Part shown: one piece after another, positions 41,401 through 51,108 of the stretch | Layout: each line of letters begins with the position of its first letter | How positions within the stretch are numbered: position 1 is the first letter of the stretch | Assembly (NCBI RefSeq): GCF_001949125.1 | Contig: NZ_MSTI01000044.1 | Span: 15,449-79,448, forward strand | DNA: 64,000 nucleotides | Source: Deinococcus marmoris | Lineage (GTDB): Bacteria > Deinococcota > Deinococci > Deinococcales > Deinococcaceae | Reading direction: 5' to 3' | The notes under the pieces: model-generated | The model's database searches: none | Told to the model about the DNA's origin: nothing | Seen by the model: only the letters and a program-made list of their open reading frames with translations | Translations under genes and position numbers: made by a program

Positions 41401-41598
41401 GAGGTGCAGGACCGCATCACGCTGCATCTGGAACTGGAAGGCGAGGCCCGCGCCGCTGCCGAGGCGTGGCAGGACTACCTGATGTCCGAGACGCTGGCCG
41501 AAACGCTGGTTTTCGGACAGGCATCAGGCTTTAAGACCGAGGTAGAGGGCGGCGCAGCCTATCTGGAGAAGCTGGAGGCGGACGGCCTGACGGTTTAG
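38404..41598 (+). CDS. ileS: Isoleucyl-tRNA synthetase with GXHH signature (IleRS2-like)
   Basis: This 1064-residue class I enzyme closely follows the Thermus-type IleRS in layout: Rossmann domain, editing domain (VWTTTPWTLPYNVGVA), KMSKS loop (GFKMSKSKGN) and a long C-terminal tRNA-binding region. The first catalytic signature, normally H-x-G-H, reads GIHH (residues 57-60, codons 38572-38583), so the first and third positions are swapped. The GXHH form is described in some IleRS2 enzymes, where it gives very high mupirocin resistance while activity is kept. Expression is governed by the upstream T-box leader. Confidence 0.95.
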   Translation: MSMFNPVEPNPKFPLMEETTLKWWNEQKIFERSLEGTQDGPVYTFYEGPPTANGQPGIHHVQARSFKDLFPRFKTMQGYHVPRKAGWDTHGLPVEIGVEKKLGLNSKREVEAYGIDKFNAECRQSVFVYEADWRRFTERMGYWVDLDDAYMTLHKDYIESVWWSVAELEKKGLLYRGFRVAPYCPKDGTTLSNAEVSEGYKDIQDPSVYITFDLKQPEKLGLEAGAAFLVWTTTPWTLPYNVGVAIHPEFEYVAARDKDGKVLILARTLLDEVLGEGAEVVRSFKGTELDRLSYEPLYTEAYETEGDGAPIWMSGLDTYVSDSDGTGIVHTAPAFGEDDMRLAKNYGFPVIVGVDPEGKHRYGPEGKNGWKGVFFRDANQDIIRDLKARSLMWRDKNFMHSYPHCWRCGTPLMYYATESWYLNNTSMKERLIELNQTIDWHPPHIKNGRYGGWLENLIDWNLSRNRYWGTPLPIWETADGGKYKVVGSYAELAELSGRPELTGPDFDPHRPFVDDITFELDGETYKRVPYVMDVWYDSGSMPFAQHHYPFENRAKFENGGFPADYIAEAIDQTRGWFNSLHQIGTMVFDSVAYKSVICSGHILDEKGFKMSKSKGNIVDPWEVFEQYGADAARWYMYVSAPPELSRRFGMNLVGEAFRSYFLTLWNTYSFFVLYANLDKPDLRAAPPLEDRPEVDRWLLAKVQALIETVTERLENYDPTGSSRALQDFVTEDLSNWYVRRNRRRFWSGDGQVDLSAYSTLHYALVTVTQLTAPFTPFLAETLYQNLVRSVDDSAPESVHLSPWPVVDEALAAPSLVGEMDAVLRVVSLGRAVRARSGMRQRQPLPRVMLRARTPEMTAALGRFGEQIREELNVKEVELLDQYAELVSYALRPNLQLLGKKFGKAVPQVRAALAAADASEIARAVRDGKQFEVLAPTGERFELGPDEVLVDAKSPEGYAAQEEAGYLVAFDTTLTRELELEGLARDLVRGIQDGRKKAGFEVQDRITLHLELEGEARAAAEAWQDYLMSETLAETLVFGQASGFKTEVEGGAAYLEKLEADGLTV

Positions 41599-41611
41599 GA
41601 TGGCTCGTAAA

Positions 41612-41644
41612 AAGGGACGCGGCGTAATCTTCGCCGCGTCCCTT
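41612..41644. terminator. Bidirectional terminator after ileS
   Basis: AAGGGACGCGGCG pairs with CGCCGCGTCCCTT around a 7-nt loop, followed by CATCTTTTCC. It lies between ileS and the convergent DegV gene. Confidence 0.8.
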
Positions 41645-41684
41645 CATCTTTTCCTACTCCCCACAACCTACAGCCCACAACCCA

Positions 41685-42524
41685 TCAGGCTGGCCGCGCC
41701 ATAAATCCAAAGGTTCCCGGCCCCACATGCGCGCCGATGGCCGGACCCATCAGATGCATGCGGGCGCTCCTGACATTCAGACCGCTGCTGGTCACGGCAT
41801 GGCGCAGCGCCTGCATGCGGCCACTGTCACGCCCGGCATGAATCACCGAGACACACAGGGCTTCGTTGCCAAAGCGTTGGCGCAGGCCGTCCAGCATGTC
41901 ATCGGTGGCATGGTCCACCTTGCAACGCCGCAGGGCCTTCAACTCACCGCCCTCGAACCCCAGGATCGGGCGCAGGCCCAGCATGTTGCCGAAGAGGGCC
42001 TGAACACGGCCAATCCGTCCTCCCCGGCGCAGGTAGTCCAGCGACGGTACACTGAATTCGGCGTGAAGCTGGGCGCGCACGGCTTCGGCAGCCCGAACCG
42101 CGCTAGCCGGATCACCGCCGCTGAGCAGGGCCGCGCGGGCAGCCAGCACCGCCTCGGCCAGGGGTGTGGAGGCCAGACCGCTGTCTACCACATGAATGCG
42201 CCGTTCCAGATTCAGCAGTGCTGCGGCCTGCCGGGCATGTTCCACGGTCTCCGAGAGCTTGCCCGACAGGTGAACACTGACCACCTCGTCGTGGGTGTCC
42301 AGCAGTTCGCGGTAACGCGCGGCGAAGGCGGCCACGGCCACCGGGGCGGTGCTGGCCGTGCCGCCCGCCTTCATGTGGCTGTAGACCGCGTCAGGGTCGA
42401 TTTCCTGCCAGTCGAGCAATGCCCGCTCCTCGATCTGAACGGTCAACGGCAGAATGTGGATACCAAGTTTGTGGGCCTGCTGGGGGGGCAGGTCACAGGT
42501 GGAATCCGTGAGAACAGCGATCAT
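41685..42524 (-). CDS. DegV-family fatty-acid-binding protein
   Basis: This 279-residue protein has the DegV pattern: [24 protein letters not shown] at the N-terminus, the lipid-contact region [44 protein letters not shown] and the terminal [14 protein letters not shown]. Such proteins bind fatty acids in a cleft and, as FakB, present them to a FakA kinase, which is not in this window. It is convergent with ileS. A plain CCCACAACC-like repeat lies just after its stop codon. Confidence 0.9.
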   Translation of the reverse strand: MIAVLTDSTCDLPPQQAHKLGIHILPLTVQIEERALLDWQEIDPDAVYSHMKAGGTASTAPVAVAAFAARYRELLDTHDEVVSVHLSGKLSETVEHARQAAALLNLERRIHVVDSGLASTPLAEAVLAARAALLSGGDPASAVRAAEAVRAQLHAEFSVPSLDYLRRGGRIGRVQALFGNMLGLRPILGFEGGELKALRRCKVDHATDDMLDGLRQRFGNEALCVSVIHAGRDSGRMQALRHAVTSSGLNVRSARMHLMGPAIGAHVGPGTFGFMARPA

Positions 42525-42688
42525 TCATGTATTCTCAGGCCACACTCATCTCAATTTCTGTACTGTTTCTCGCGTATCTCCCGCCGTTGGGGGAGGGAGG
42601 AGGGGGTAGGTTCGGCCTGAATGACCCGCTCGACATGAAGGTGATTTCCGACAGTGAGGGGCGGGCGGCGGCACTATACTTCCCAGCC

Positions 42689-42772
42689 GTGACAGACTTG
42701 CCAGCCGTTCAAATTCTTCGGGCCGTGAGTGCAACCCTCTCCACACCTTGTAAACCGGGACCAAGCCAGTGA
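42689..42772 (+). CDS. Candidate 27-residue leader ORF coupled to bshA
   Basis: GTG 42689 opens a 27-codon frame (starts [13 protein letters not shown], ends TPCKPGPSQ). Its TGA (42770-42772) overlaps the bshA GTG start (42769) as GTGA. A TATACT box (42675-42680) ends 8 nt before it, so the mRNA would be leaderless with this ORF translated first. It contains one Cys. It may couple bshA translation or sense amino-acid supply, but coding status is unproven. Confidence 0.4.
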   Translation: MTDLPAVQILRAVSATLSTPCKPGPSQ

Positions 42773-43893
42773 AAGTCGCCGTCCTGTGTCATGCCAGCGC
42801 GGGCGGCTCCGGCGTTGTTGCCACCGAACTGGGTCTCAAGGTGGCGCGGGCCGGGCATGAGGTGCATTTCGTCGGCTCGGCACAACCCTTCCGGCTGTCG
42901 GGGCAGGGCGGGATGCACGGGCCATACTTTCATCAGGTCAGCGGTTTCGCCTACGCGTTATTCGAGCAGCCGTACCCGGAACTGGCCGCCGCCAACACCC
43001 TGACGGAAGTGATGCTGGAATACGGTGTGGAGCTGGCGCACGCCCACTACGCCATTCCACACGCGACGGCGGCCATCCATGCGCGCGCCATCGTCGGCAA
43101 GGGGCGGGTGCTGACCACGCTGCACGGCACCGACGTGACGCTGGTGGGGGCGGAACCCGCCTTCAGGCACACCACCCGCCACGCCATCGAGCGCAGTGAC
43201 CATGTGACCGCCGTGTCTCAGTTTCTGGCCGAGCAGACCGCTGAAGTCTTCGGAATTGACCGCGAGATCGAGGTGATCCATAACTTCGTGGACAGCGGGC
43301 GCTTCCGGCGCATCACCGACCCCGAGGTCCGCCTGCGCTTCGCCCACCCGGAGGAGGCGCTGCTGGTGCATGTCAGCAACTTCCGTCCGGTCAAGCGGGT
43401 GGAGGACGTGGTGCAGATCTTCGCCCGCGTGGCCTCTGAACTGCCCGCCCGGCTGCTGATGATCGGCGACGGCCCGGATCGCCCGCGCGCCTTTGAACTG
43501 GCCCAGCAACTCGGGGTGATCGGCAGGACGCATTTCCTGGGATCATTCCCCGACGTGGAAACTGTGCTGGGCATCAGCGACCTGTTCCTGCTGCCCAGCA
43601 GCAACGAGAGTTTCGGCCTGGCCGCGCTCGAAGCCATGAGCTGCGAGGTGCCGGTGGTGGCCGCCCGCGCCGGGGGCATTCCCGAAGTCGTCGAGGACGG
43701 CGTGACCGGCTTCCTTTGCCCGGTGGGAGATGTGGACGGCATGGCCGACGCGGCGCTGCGGGTGCTGCGGGACCGCGAGCTGTACCTGAGCATGGGCGCG
43801 GCAGCGCGGCAGGCGGCGGTCACCCGATTCTCCCCCGCCCTGATCGTGCCGCAGTATCTGGAAGCCTACGAAAGGGTCTTGCGGGAGGCTTGA
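42769..43893 (+). CDS. bshA: Bacillithiol synthesis glycosyltransferase BshA
   Basis: This 374-residue GT4 enzyme links L-malate to N-acetylglucosamine (from UDP-GlcNAc) in the first step of bacillithiol synthesis. The start [20 protein letters not shown] contains the BshA-type glycine loop; HAHYAIPHA and [11 protein letters not shown] fit BshA, as do [14 protein letters not shown] and the EX7E-like [17 protein letters not shown]. Start is GTG, overlapped by a 27-codon upstream ORF. Deinococci are known to use bacillithiol, which fits. Confidence 0.93.
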   Translation: MKVAVLCHASAGGSGVVATELGLKVARAGHEVHFVGSAQPFRLSGQGGMHGPYFHQVSGFAYALFEQPYPELAAANTLTEVMLEYGVELAHAHYAIPHATAAIHARAIVGKGRVLTTLHGTDVTLVGAEPAFRHTTRHAIERSDHVTAVSQFLAEQTAEVFGIDREIEVIHNFVDSGRFRRITDPEVRLRFAHPEEALLVHVSNFRPVKRVEDVVQIFARVASELPARLLMIGDGPDRPRAFELAQQLGVIGRTHFLGSFPDVETVLGISDLFLLPSSNESFGLAALEAMSCEVPVVAARAGGIPEVVEDGVTGFLCPVGDVDGMADAALRVLRDRELYLSMGAAARQAAVTRFSPALIVPQYLEAYERVLREA

Positions 43894-43929
43894 GGTCTGG
43901 AAGCAACTGTTCCACATACATGGATTAGT

Positions 43930-43964
43930 AAGTGAAAAGATTCACGATATGTCTTGCTCGTGAA
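43930..43964 (-). repeat. 35-bp three-half-site element, copy 5
   Basis: Read on the minus strand: TTCACGA, 10 nt, TCGTGAA, 4 nt, TTCACTT, with no mismatch in the half-sites. It lies between bshA and the convergent histidine phosphatase gene. Confidence 0.8.
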
Positions 43965-43978
43965 ATTAAGATTCCTTC

Positions 43979-44581
43979 CTACTTTTCGTTCTGAGGTTTG
44001 ATCTGCCACCCGTCAGGTCCCTGGATCAGTTCCGTCAACTCCGCATTGGCCTGTGCGAAACGGTCTGAACGCCAGCTTTCCACCACCGGGACACGCAGCA
44101 GGCGAATCAGGACCGAGGTCAACGCGCCGCCGTGTGAAACGATGATGGGCGTGCCGGGCAGGTTCAGGACGGATTGAAGGGCCGCCTCGAACCGGTCCGC
44201 CACGTCGCGCTGACTCTCGCCGCCAGGAAAGGAAATGCTGTCGCCTGGGCCGATGAGTTCGCCGAATCCAGTCTTCAGATCGCTGTAAGGCCGCCCGCGC
44301 CAGTCGCCCGGATCGATCTCCTGAATGCCGTCCAGTACGGTCACAGGCACGCCCAACAGCTCGGCAGCGGGTGCGGCGGTCTGCTGGGTGCGGGTATAGG
44401 TACTGGCATAGACACGGGGAGAATCGAGATCCAGAGCAGCAAGTTTGCAGGCCAACGCCTGAGCCTGAGCGTGGCCCTCGGCGGTCAGTTCGTCGTGCTG
44501 GCTGTCCGCGCCGCGCAGCACGCCCGCGACGTTTCCGGTGGTCTGCCCGTGACGGGCTAAAAAAAGGCGAGAGATGGTCAC
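43979..44581 (-). CDS. Histidine phosphatase family (phosphoglycerate-mutase-like) protein
   Basis: This 200-residue protein has the catalytic LARHGQTTGN motif (the phospho-accepting His near residue 10), the Arg of TYTRTQQTA, EIDPGDWRGR and a second catalytic His in IIVSHGGALTSV. It is of the broad phosphatase type acting on small phosphoesters. GTG 44581 is chosen because TACACT (plus-strand 44588-44593) sits 6 nt upstream. A longer frame would extend antisense and into the neighbouring gene. Substrate unknown. Confidence 0.88.
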   Translation of the reverse strand: MTISRLFLARHGQTTGNVAGVLRGADSQHDELTAEGHAQAQALACKLAALDLDSPRVYASTYTRTQQTAAPAAELLGVPVTVLDGIQEIDPGDWRGRPYSDLKTGFGELIGPGDSISFPGGESQRDVADRFEAALQSVLNLPGTPIIVSHGGALTSVLIRLLRVPVVESWRSDRFAQANAELTELIQGPDGWQIKPQNEK

Positions 44582-44598
44582 CGCAGGAGTGTAGCCAG

Positions 44599-45312
44599 TC
44601 AGGACGACCCGGACGGCAGCCCTTCCCACACGCCCCGGACCTGCTGCACCTCGAAGCGGGCGAACAGTTCCTCGCTGTACCAGTTTTCCTGGCGGGTGCG
44701 GGCAATGGCGTGTCGGTGCGCGCCGCCCTGATACGCGTAGGCACGCATGCTCGCCTGGTCCTGCCAGACGCTGAAGGTGGCCTGCTGCACCACCGGCCAC
44801 TCGCCCAGCCCCAGCGCGGAGATCAGGCCGGGCTGATCCGGCAGAAATTCCTGCGTGCCCGGCACCGCGCGCCAGAAGGCCGCCAATCGAGTCGGGCGAA
44901 TGACGGCGCGGGTCAGGACCGCGACGGGGAATTCGCCGGAGGGGTGGCGTGAGACGGCAGGGCCGAAGGGTTCCTGTCCGGCCCATTGTCCATGCCAGCG
45001 CAGGGGACGCAGCAGCAGGGTCACAGTGTCGGCCACGGCTTCCCGCTCCTGCTGACGCCAGGGGCTGTCCTCGAACAGCTCGAAAGCGGCGCGCGACTGC
45101 CACACCGCGAAACGCCCCCAGCGGTGCAGATCCACGCTCAGCGAGAGTTTCGCGCCCTGCCCGGTGCCCAGCAGGCGGTAAAAATCGAGGCCCGGCAGCC
45201 CGCGCAGGTGGGTGTGGTCCGTCGCCATGCGCCGCATTCCCGCGCGCAGATCGGAGGGCGCAAAACGGTTGACGGTCAGGGTCACGAGTGGGGCGGGGGG
45301 CGGAGCGGACAT
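44599..45312 (-). CDS. Spheroidene monooxygenase (CrtA)-like protein
   Basis: This 237-residue protein contains the repeated pattern of the CrtA-like family: FYRLLGTGQGAKLSL, RWGRFAVWQSRAAFELF, AVLTRAVIRPTRLAAFWRAVP, LGEWPVVQQATFSVWQD and NWYSEELFARFEV. In purple bacteria CrtA is a haem-dependent carotenoid ketolase. In deinococci such a protein might act on carotenoid or another lipid, but that is inference. ATG 45312 is chosen, with TAAACT 8 nt upstream. No other carotenoid gene is nearby. Confidence 0.65.
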   Translation of the reverse strand: MSAPPPAPLVTLTVNRFAPSDLRAGMRRMATDHTHLRGLPGLDFYRLLGTGQGAKLSLSVDLHRWGRFAVWQSRAAFELFEDSPWRQQEREAVADTVTLLLRPLRWHGQWAGQEPFGPAVSRHPSGEFPVAVLTRAVIRPTRLAAFWRAVPGTQEFLPDQPGLISALGLGEWPVVQQATFSVWQDQASMRAYAYQGGAHRHAIARTRQENWYSEELFARFEVQQVRGVWEGLPSGSS

Positions 45313-45444
45313 CAGAGAACAGTTTAGGCCGCGCGTGGGCGCAGACTTTGGCCTGCCCCACGGTTGACATGCCAGCACGGTCGCTCAAGATTCTCGGAAA
45401 CTCCTGTCACGGTGCGCGGACCGCCTCTCCCCTATGCTGGGGAC

Positions 45445-47295
<1,851 letters not shown>

Positions 47296-47417
47296 CAGTC
47301 CTATAGGCTGGCCATCCGAATCGGGGATTCAGCGTCTGCCCACCGTCTCTTGAGGCAACCTTTCAAGTGTGTGGGAGGGTGGGTTCTGGCACCACAGCGG
47401 CGACAAGACTTGCGGGC

Positions 47418-48332
47418 ATGACCAAGGACAGCAACCCCCCCGTGAAGAACCAGTACGAGATGCGCGATCCCCAGACCCAGTACCCGCGCCCGCCCTTTCC
47501 CAAACAGCCGCAGAACGCGCCGGGACTGGCCGAGAAAATGGACCCCACCCCGGACCACGGCGAGGACAGCTACGTGGGCTTTGGCCGCCTGAAGGGCCGC
47601 AAGGCGCTGATCACCGGGGCCGACTCGGGGATCGGACGGGCCGTCGCCATCGCGTTTGCGCGGGAAGGCGCAGACGTGGCGCTGAACTACCTGAAGGTAG
47701 AGGACTCTGACGCCGAGGAAGTCATCAAACTGATCGAGGCCGCCGGGCAAAAAGCGGTGGTCATTCCCGGTGACCTCAGGGACGAGGCGTTCTGCAAGGA
47801 ACTGGTCCAGAAAGCCGTGGACGGCCTGGGCGGGCTGGACATTCTGGTCAGCAACGCGGGCAAGCAGACGGCGGTGGACGATATTGCCGACATCACCACC
47901 GAGCAGTTCGACGACACCATGAAGACCAACATCTACGCCATGTTCTGGATCACGCAGGCGGCGCTGCCGCACCTGAAGCCGGGGTCCACCATCATCAATA
48001 CGACCTCGATTCAGGCCACCCAGCCGTCCAGGAACCTGCTGGACTACGCCATGACCAAGGCCGCCATCGCCAATTTCACGGGCGGCCTCGCCAAGCAGGT
48101 GGCTGAGAAAGGGATTCGCGTGAACGCCGTGGCCCCCGGCCCGTACTGGACGGCCTTGCAACCCAGCGGCGGACAGCCACAGGACAAGATTCCCACCTTC
48201 GGCGAGCAGACTCCGCTGGGCCGCCCCGGACAGCCCGCCGAGATCGCGCCGCTGTACGTGCTGCTGGCCTCGCAGGAGTCGAGCTACATGACCGGGAACG
48301 TGTACGCCAGTACCGGGGGAACGCTCTACTAG
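47418..48332 (+). CDS. SDR-family oxidoreductase (general-stress type)
   Basis: This 304-residue short-chain dehydrogenase has a roughly 55-residue proline-rich N-terminal extension ([11 protein letters not shown], then [15 protein letters not shown]) as in the GSP39/YhdF/YdaD group. The core shows [15 protein letters not shown] (NADP binding), NAGKQ, the catalytic Ser of NTTSIQA, the YAMTK pair and the ending [11 protein letters not shown]. Substrate unknown; the group is often stress-induced. A hairpin follows its stop. Confidence 0.9.
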   Translation: MTKDSNPPVKNQYEMRDPQTQYPRPPFPKQPQNAPGLAEKMDPTPDHGEDSYVGFGRLKGRKALITGADSGIGRAVAIAFAREGADVALNYLKVEDSDAEEVIKLIEAAGQKAVVIPGDLRDEAFCKELVQKAVDGLGGLDILVSNAGKQTAVDDIADITTEQFDDTMKTNIYAMFWITQAALPHLKPGSTIINTTSIQATQPSRNLLDYAMTKAAIANFTGGLAKQVAEKGIRVNAVAPGPYWTALQPSGGQPQDKIPTFGEQTPLGRPGQPAEIAPLYVLLASQESSYMTGNVYASTGGTLY

Positions 48333-48345
48333 ACCTTTAGAGACG

Positions 48346-48382
48346 AGAGGGCCGCGCAGCCATAAAGTCTGCACGGCTCTCT
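48346..48382. terminator. Hairpin after the SDR gene
   Basis: AGAGGGCCGCGCAG pairs with CTGCACGGCTCTCT (two G-U positions) around a 9-nt loop. No long T-run follows. Confidence 0.5.
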
Positions 48383-48395
48383 TACGTTCTGCTGA

Positions 48396-48791
48396 ATGAC
48401 TGCGCTGATAACGAACGCCGCCCACTTCGTCACTGAAGGGGGCGGCGTCTGGTCTGCGCTGAACGGACGATCACGCGGGGCGCAACCGGCGCAGAAGGGC
48501 GAGGAACTGCGGGCGCGGGCGGGGCAACTGCGGCGGGCGGGTTTCGCGGGCCAGTCGGTCCCGTGCGGCTTCCTGCTGGAACGCCTGGACGCGCTGCTGG
48601 CTGCGTTGGAGATCAAAATGCATGGTGTGTCCTGGGGGCGCTGGCTGCCGGGGGCGGCATCCGTGGGTCCAGCGCTGATAGACCTATGGTGCGCCGCAGA
48701 GGCCACGCCACACATCCGGCAGGTGGCGCATGGGGGCTGCATGGTATGGCCTAGCGCCGGAGCGTTAAGCATCCGCCAAGCGCGCAGATGA
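48396..48791 (+). CDS. Possible hypothetical protein or gene remnant
   Basis: This 131-codon frame lies between the SDR hairpin and the PAP2 gene. Its first two-thirds (through [13 protein letters not shown]) have the strong third-position GC expected of a local gene, but the last third loses that bias and ends in a Cys/Trp-rich stretch. It resembles no family that I know. It could be a degraded gene whose 3' part has been lost or shifted, or a chance frame. Confidence 0.3.
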   Translation: MTALITNAAHFVTEGGGVWSALNGRSRGAQPAQKGEELRARAGQLRRAGFAGQSVPCGFLLERLDALLAALEIKMHGVSWGRWLPGAASVGPALIDLWCAAEATPHIRQVAHGGCMVWPSAGALSIRQARR

Positions 48792-48815
48792 CGGTGGACA
48801 GGGTGTAATGGGGCC

Positions 48816-49568
48816 GTGTTCTCCAACCTGCTCCATGAAATCGTGACGTTCGTCAAGGGCCACTGGCGCGGCCTGTTGCTGCTGCTGCTGGGCGTGCTGC
48901 TGCCGCTGGTGCTGATCGCCTCGTTGACCGAAGACGTGTTCCGCGACGGCGGCTTTGCCTGGGACACTGCGATTCTGGAGTGGTACCGCGCGCACCGCAC
49001 GCCGACGCTGACCTCTGTCGCGCTGGCACTGGCGGTGATCGGTGGGGTGCGGGTGCTGCCTCTCATCACACTGGCCGTCGCGCTGCTGCTGGCACGGGCG
49101 GGCGCACGCGTCCACGCGTGGTATCTGGTCTTCGCCCTGTCCGGGGCAGCGCTGCTCAATCTGCTGGCCAAGCTGATCTTTCAGCGCCCGCGCCCGGATG
49201 AACTGGGGGCGGTGCTGGTGGAATCGGGCTTCAGTTTCCCCAGCGGCCACGCGATGGCGAACGCGGCCTTCGGGATCGCGCTGGGGCTGATCTTCTGGCG
49301 CTCGCGGCTGGGCTGGCCGGTGGCGGTGCTGGGCGTATTCTGGGGCGTGCTGCTGGCCGCCAGTCGCAACTACCTGGGCGTGCATTATCCCACCGACGTG
49401 ATCGTGGGTTTTCTGGCCTCCACCGCCTGGGCTTATGGCCTGTACCTGCTGATGGCCCGGCGCTGGCCCACGCTGCGTCATTCGCCGGGTGGAGAGAAAG
49501 ACACGCTTGGCAAGACGAAATCAGAGGCCACAACGGTTCCGCACAGCGAGAAGGAACGGACACGCTGA
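48816..49568 (+). CDS. PAP2-family membrane phosphatase
   Basis: This 250-residue integral membrane protein has about five helices and all three PAP2 signatures: KLIFQRPRP (near residue 120), FPSGHA (catalytic loop) and [13 protein letters not shown]. Such enzymes dephosphorylate phosphatidic acid, undecaprenyl diphosphate or related lipids on the outer face of the membrane. The start is GTG 48816. A basic, low-complexity C-terminal tail ([17 protein letters not shown]) extends beyond the last helix. The exact lipid is unknown. Confidence 0.88.
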   Translation: MFSNLLHEIVTFVKGHWRGLLLLLLGVLLPLVLIASLTEDVFRDGGFAWDTAILEWYRAHRTPTLTSVALALAVIGGVRVLPLITLAVALLLARAGARVHAWYLVFALSGAALLNLLAKLIFQRPRPDELGAVLVESGFSFPSGHAMANAAFGIALGLIFWRSRLGWPVAVLGVFWGVLLAASRNYLGVHYPTDVIVGFLASTAWAYGLYLLMARRWPTLRHSPGGEKDTLGKTKSEATTVPHSEKERTR

Positions 49569-49644
49569 CAATGCAGCTCCGGCATATGACTCGCCGGTCT
49601 CTTTGCACTCGTCCAGCACGACGCCGAGAAGCGGCTGAGCTGAA

Positions 49645-49760
49645 CTAGAGCATTTGTCGGAATAGTTGTTGAACTGGGCGAAGCTGAGGCGTTCCGAAGA
49701 TCGTACCCAGACACTCCAGCTTCACTCAGGACGATGCATCTTTTCCGTCAAATGCTCTAG
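49645..49760. mobile_element. 116-bp MITE-like element with inverted ends
   Basis: Both ends read CTAGAGCATTTG, then TCGGAA or ACGGAA inward; about 18 of the outer 20 bp match as a terminal inverted repeat. The interior codes for nothing convincing. The CTAG ends suggest TA-type target sites, as for IS630/Tc1-like elements. It sits in the 430-bp gap between the PAP2 gene and the lacI-type regulator. Confidence 0.6.
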
Positions 49761-49902
49761 AACCGGGTCCATCAGAATTGAAACAGTCGGTTTCCGAAGC
49801 ACTTCATGTGGCGCGCAGAACCTCGGCAAGCTGATCTGGCGGAGGCAATGTCAGCCTCGCTCGCACTTCAGATCGCCATCCACGGACCTGATCGGCCTGC
49901 TC

Positions 49903-49931
49903 TTGACAGCGCTTTCAAAATCATCTAAGCT
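49903..49931 (+). promoter_or_regulatory. Promoter and operator of the LacI-type regulator
   Basis: TTGACA (49903-49908) and TAAGCT (49926-49931) are spaced by 17 bp. TGACAGCGCTTTCA (49904-49917), one mismatch from the palindrome TGAAAGCGCTTTCA, covers the -35 box, which suggests autoregulation. Confidence 0.65.
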
Positions 49932-49997
49932 CATATTGTTCAACAAGTCTTAATCTGGATTCACGAGCAGGCGACTGTGCCTGCCAGGAGCTGTCTT

Positions 49998-51041
49998 ATG
50001 TCTGTCACCGTCACGCTGATGCACGTGGCGCGGGAAGCGGGTGTCTCACCCAGCACCGTGTCGCGCATACTCAACGGCACCGCCAATGTCACGCCGGACA
50101 AGCGTGAACGGGTGGAGGCGGTCATCCAGCGCCTGAATTTCACCCCAAACGTGCAGGCGCAGGCGCTGGCGAATGGGCGGAGTTTCTCGGTGGGGGTGCT
50201 GACCCAGAACATCAGCAGCCCGTTTTACGGCGAGACGCTGGCCGGCATCGAGCGCGGCCTGGAGGGCAGCCTGTACTACCCACTGGTGGTCAGCGGCCAC
50301 TGGCAGGCCGAGCAGGAACAGCAGGCGCTGGATCTGCTGATGCGCCGCCGGGTGGACGCCATGATCGTGCTGGGCGGGGTGATCGAGGACGAGGCGCTGC
50401 AACAGGTGGCTGAGCGGGTGCCGCTGGTGGCGGTGGGCCGCAACGTGCTGGGCCTGACCGAGCGCTGTGTGTTGATCGACAACCGCGAGGGCATCCGGCA
50501 GGTGGTGCGGCATCTGGCCGAACTGGGCCACCGCGAAGTGGCCTATATTTCCGGCCTGGAAACGCAGCAGGACGCCGTCGAGCGGCGCGAGGGCTTTGAA
50601 GAGGCCATGCGGGAACTCGGCCTGCCCCTGCGCCCCACACTGATGCGGCGCGGCGATTACACCGAGGCCAGCGGGGAGCAGGAGGCCAGTGACCTGCTGC
50701 GCTCGGGGGTGCCGTTCAGCGCGCTGGTCTGCGCCAATGACCAGATGGCCCTGGGCGCGCGGCTGGCCCTGTACCGCCGGGGCATGCGCGTACCCGAGGA
50801 CGTTTCACTGACCGGCTTCGACGATCTGTTTTCCTCGCGCTACACCACGCCGCCGCTGACCACCGTGCATCAGGCGGTCAACGAGCTGGGCCAGCAGGCC
50901 GCCGAGACGGTGCTGAGCCTGCTGGCTGGAGACTTACCCCACATGACGCCCTACGTTCCCCGGCTGATCGTCCGCGAATCCACCGGGCCAGTGCCTCATC
51001 CGCTTACCGCAGGAGGTCTGCTGATGCACGACAGTTCCTGA
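49998..51041 (+). CDS. LacI-family sugar-responsive repressor
   Basis: This 347-residue regulator has the helix-turn-helix TLMHVAREAGVSPSTVSRIL at residues 5-24 and hinge helix VQAQALANG. A periplasmic-binding-protein-like effector domain follows (SVGVLTQNISSPFYGETLAGI, VNGFDD-like TGFDDLFSSRYTTPPLTTV). ATG 49998 has AGGAG 7 nt upstream. It should control the adjacent sugar-uptake and glycosidase genes through the operators at 49904, 51071 and 55645. The inducer is probably a gluco- or xylo-oligosaccharide breakdown product. Confidence 0.92.
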   Translation: MSVTVTLMHVAREAGVSPSTVSRILNGTANVTPDKRERVEAVIQRLNFTPNVQAQALANGRSFSVGVLTQNISSPFYGETLAGIERGLEGSLYYPLVVSGHWQAEQEQQALDLLMRRRVDAMIVLGGVIEDEALQQVAERVPLVAVGRNVLGLTERCVLIDNREGIRQVVRHLAELGHREVAYISGLETQQDAVERREGFEEAMRELGLPLRPTLMRRGDYTEASGEQEASDLLRSGVPFSALVCANDQMALGARLALYRRGMRVPEDVSLTGFDDLFSSRYTTPPLTTVHQAVNELGQQAAETVLSLLAGDLPHMTPYVPRLIVRESTGPVPHPLTAGGLLMHDSS

Positions 51042-51070
51042 TCCCTGCATCGCCCCGTTTTATGCCCACC

Positions 51071-51086
51071 TTGAAAGCGCTTTCAA
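51071..51086 (+). promoter_or_regulatory. Perfect LacI-family operator before the ABC importer genes
   Basis: TTGAAAGCGCTTTCAA is a perfect 16-bp palindrome, 22 bp before the binding-protein ATG. It is the best copy of the three operators in this locus. Confidence 0.8.
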
Positions 51087-51108
51087 CTCTGACCCCTGGA
51101 GGTCTCCC

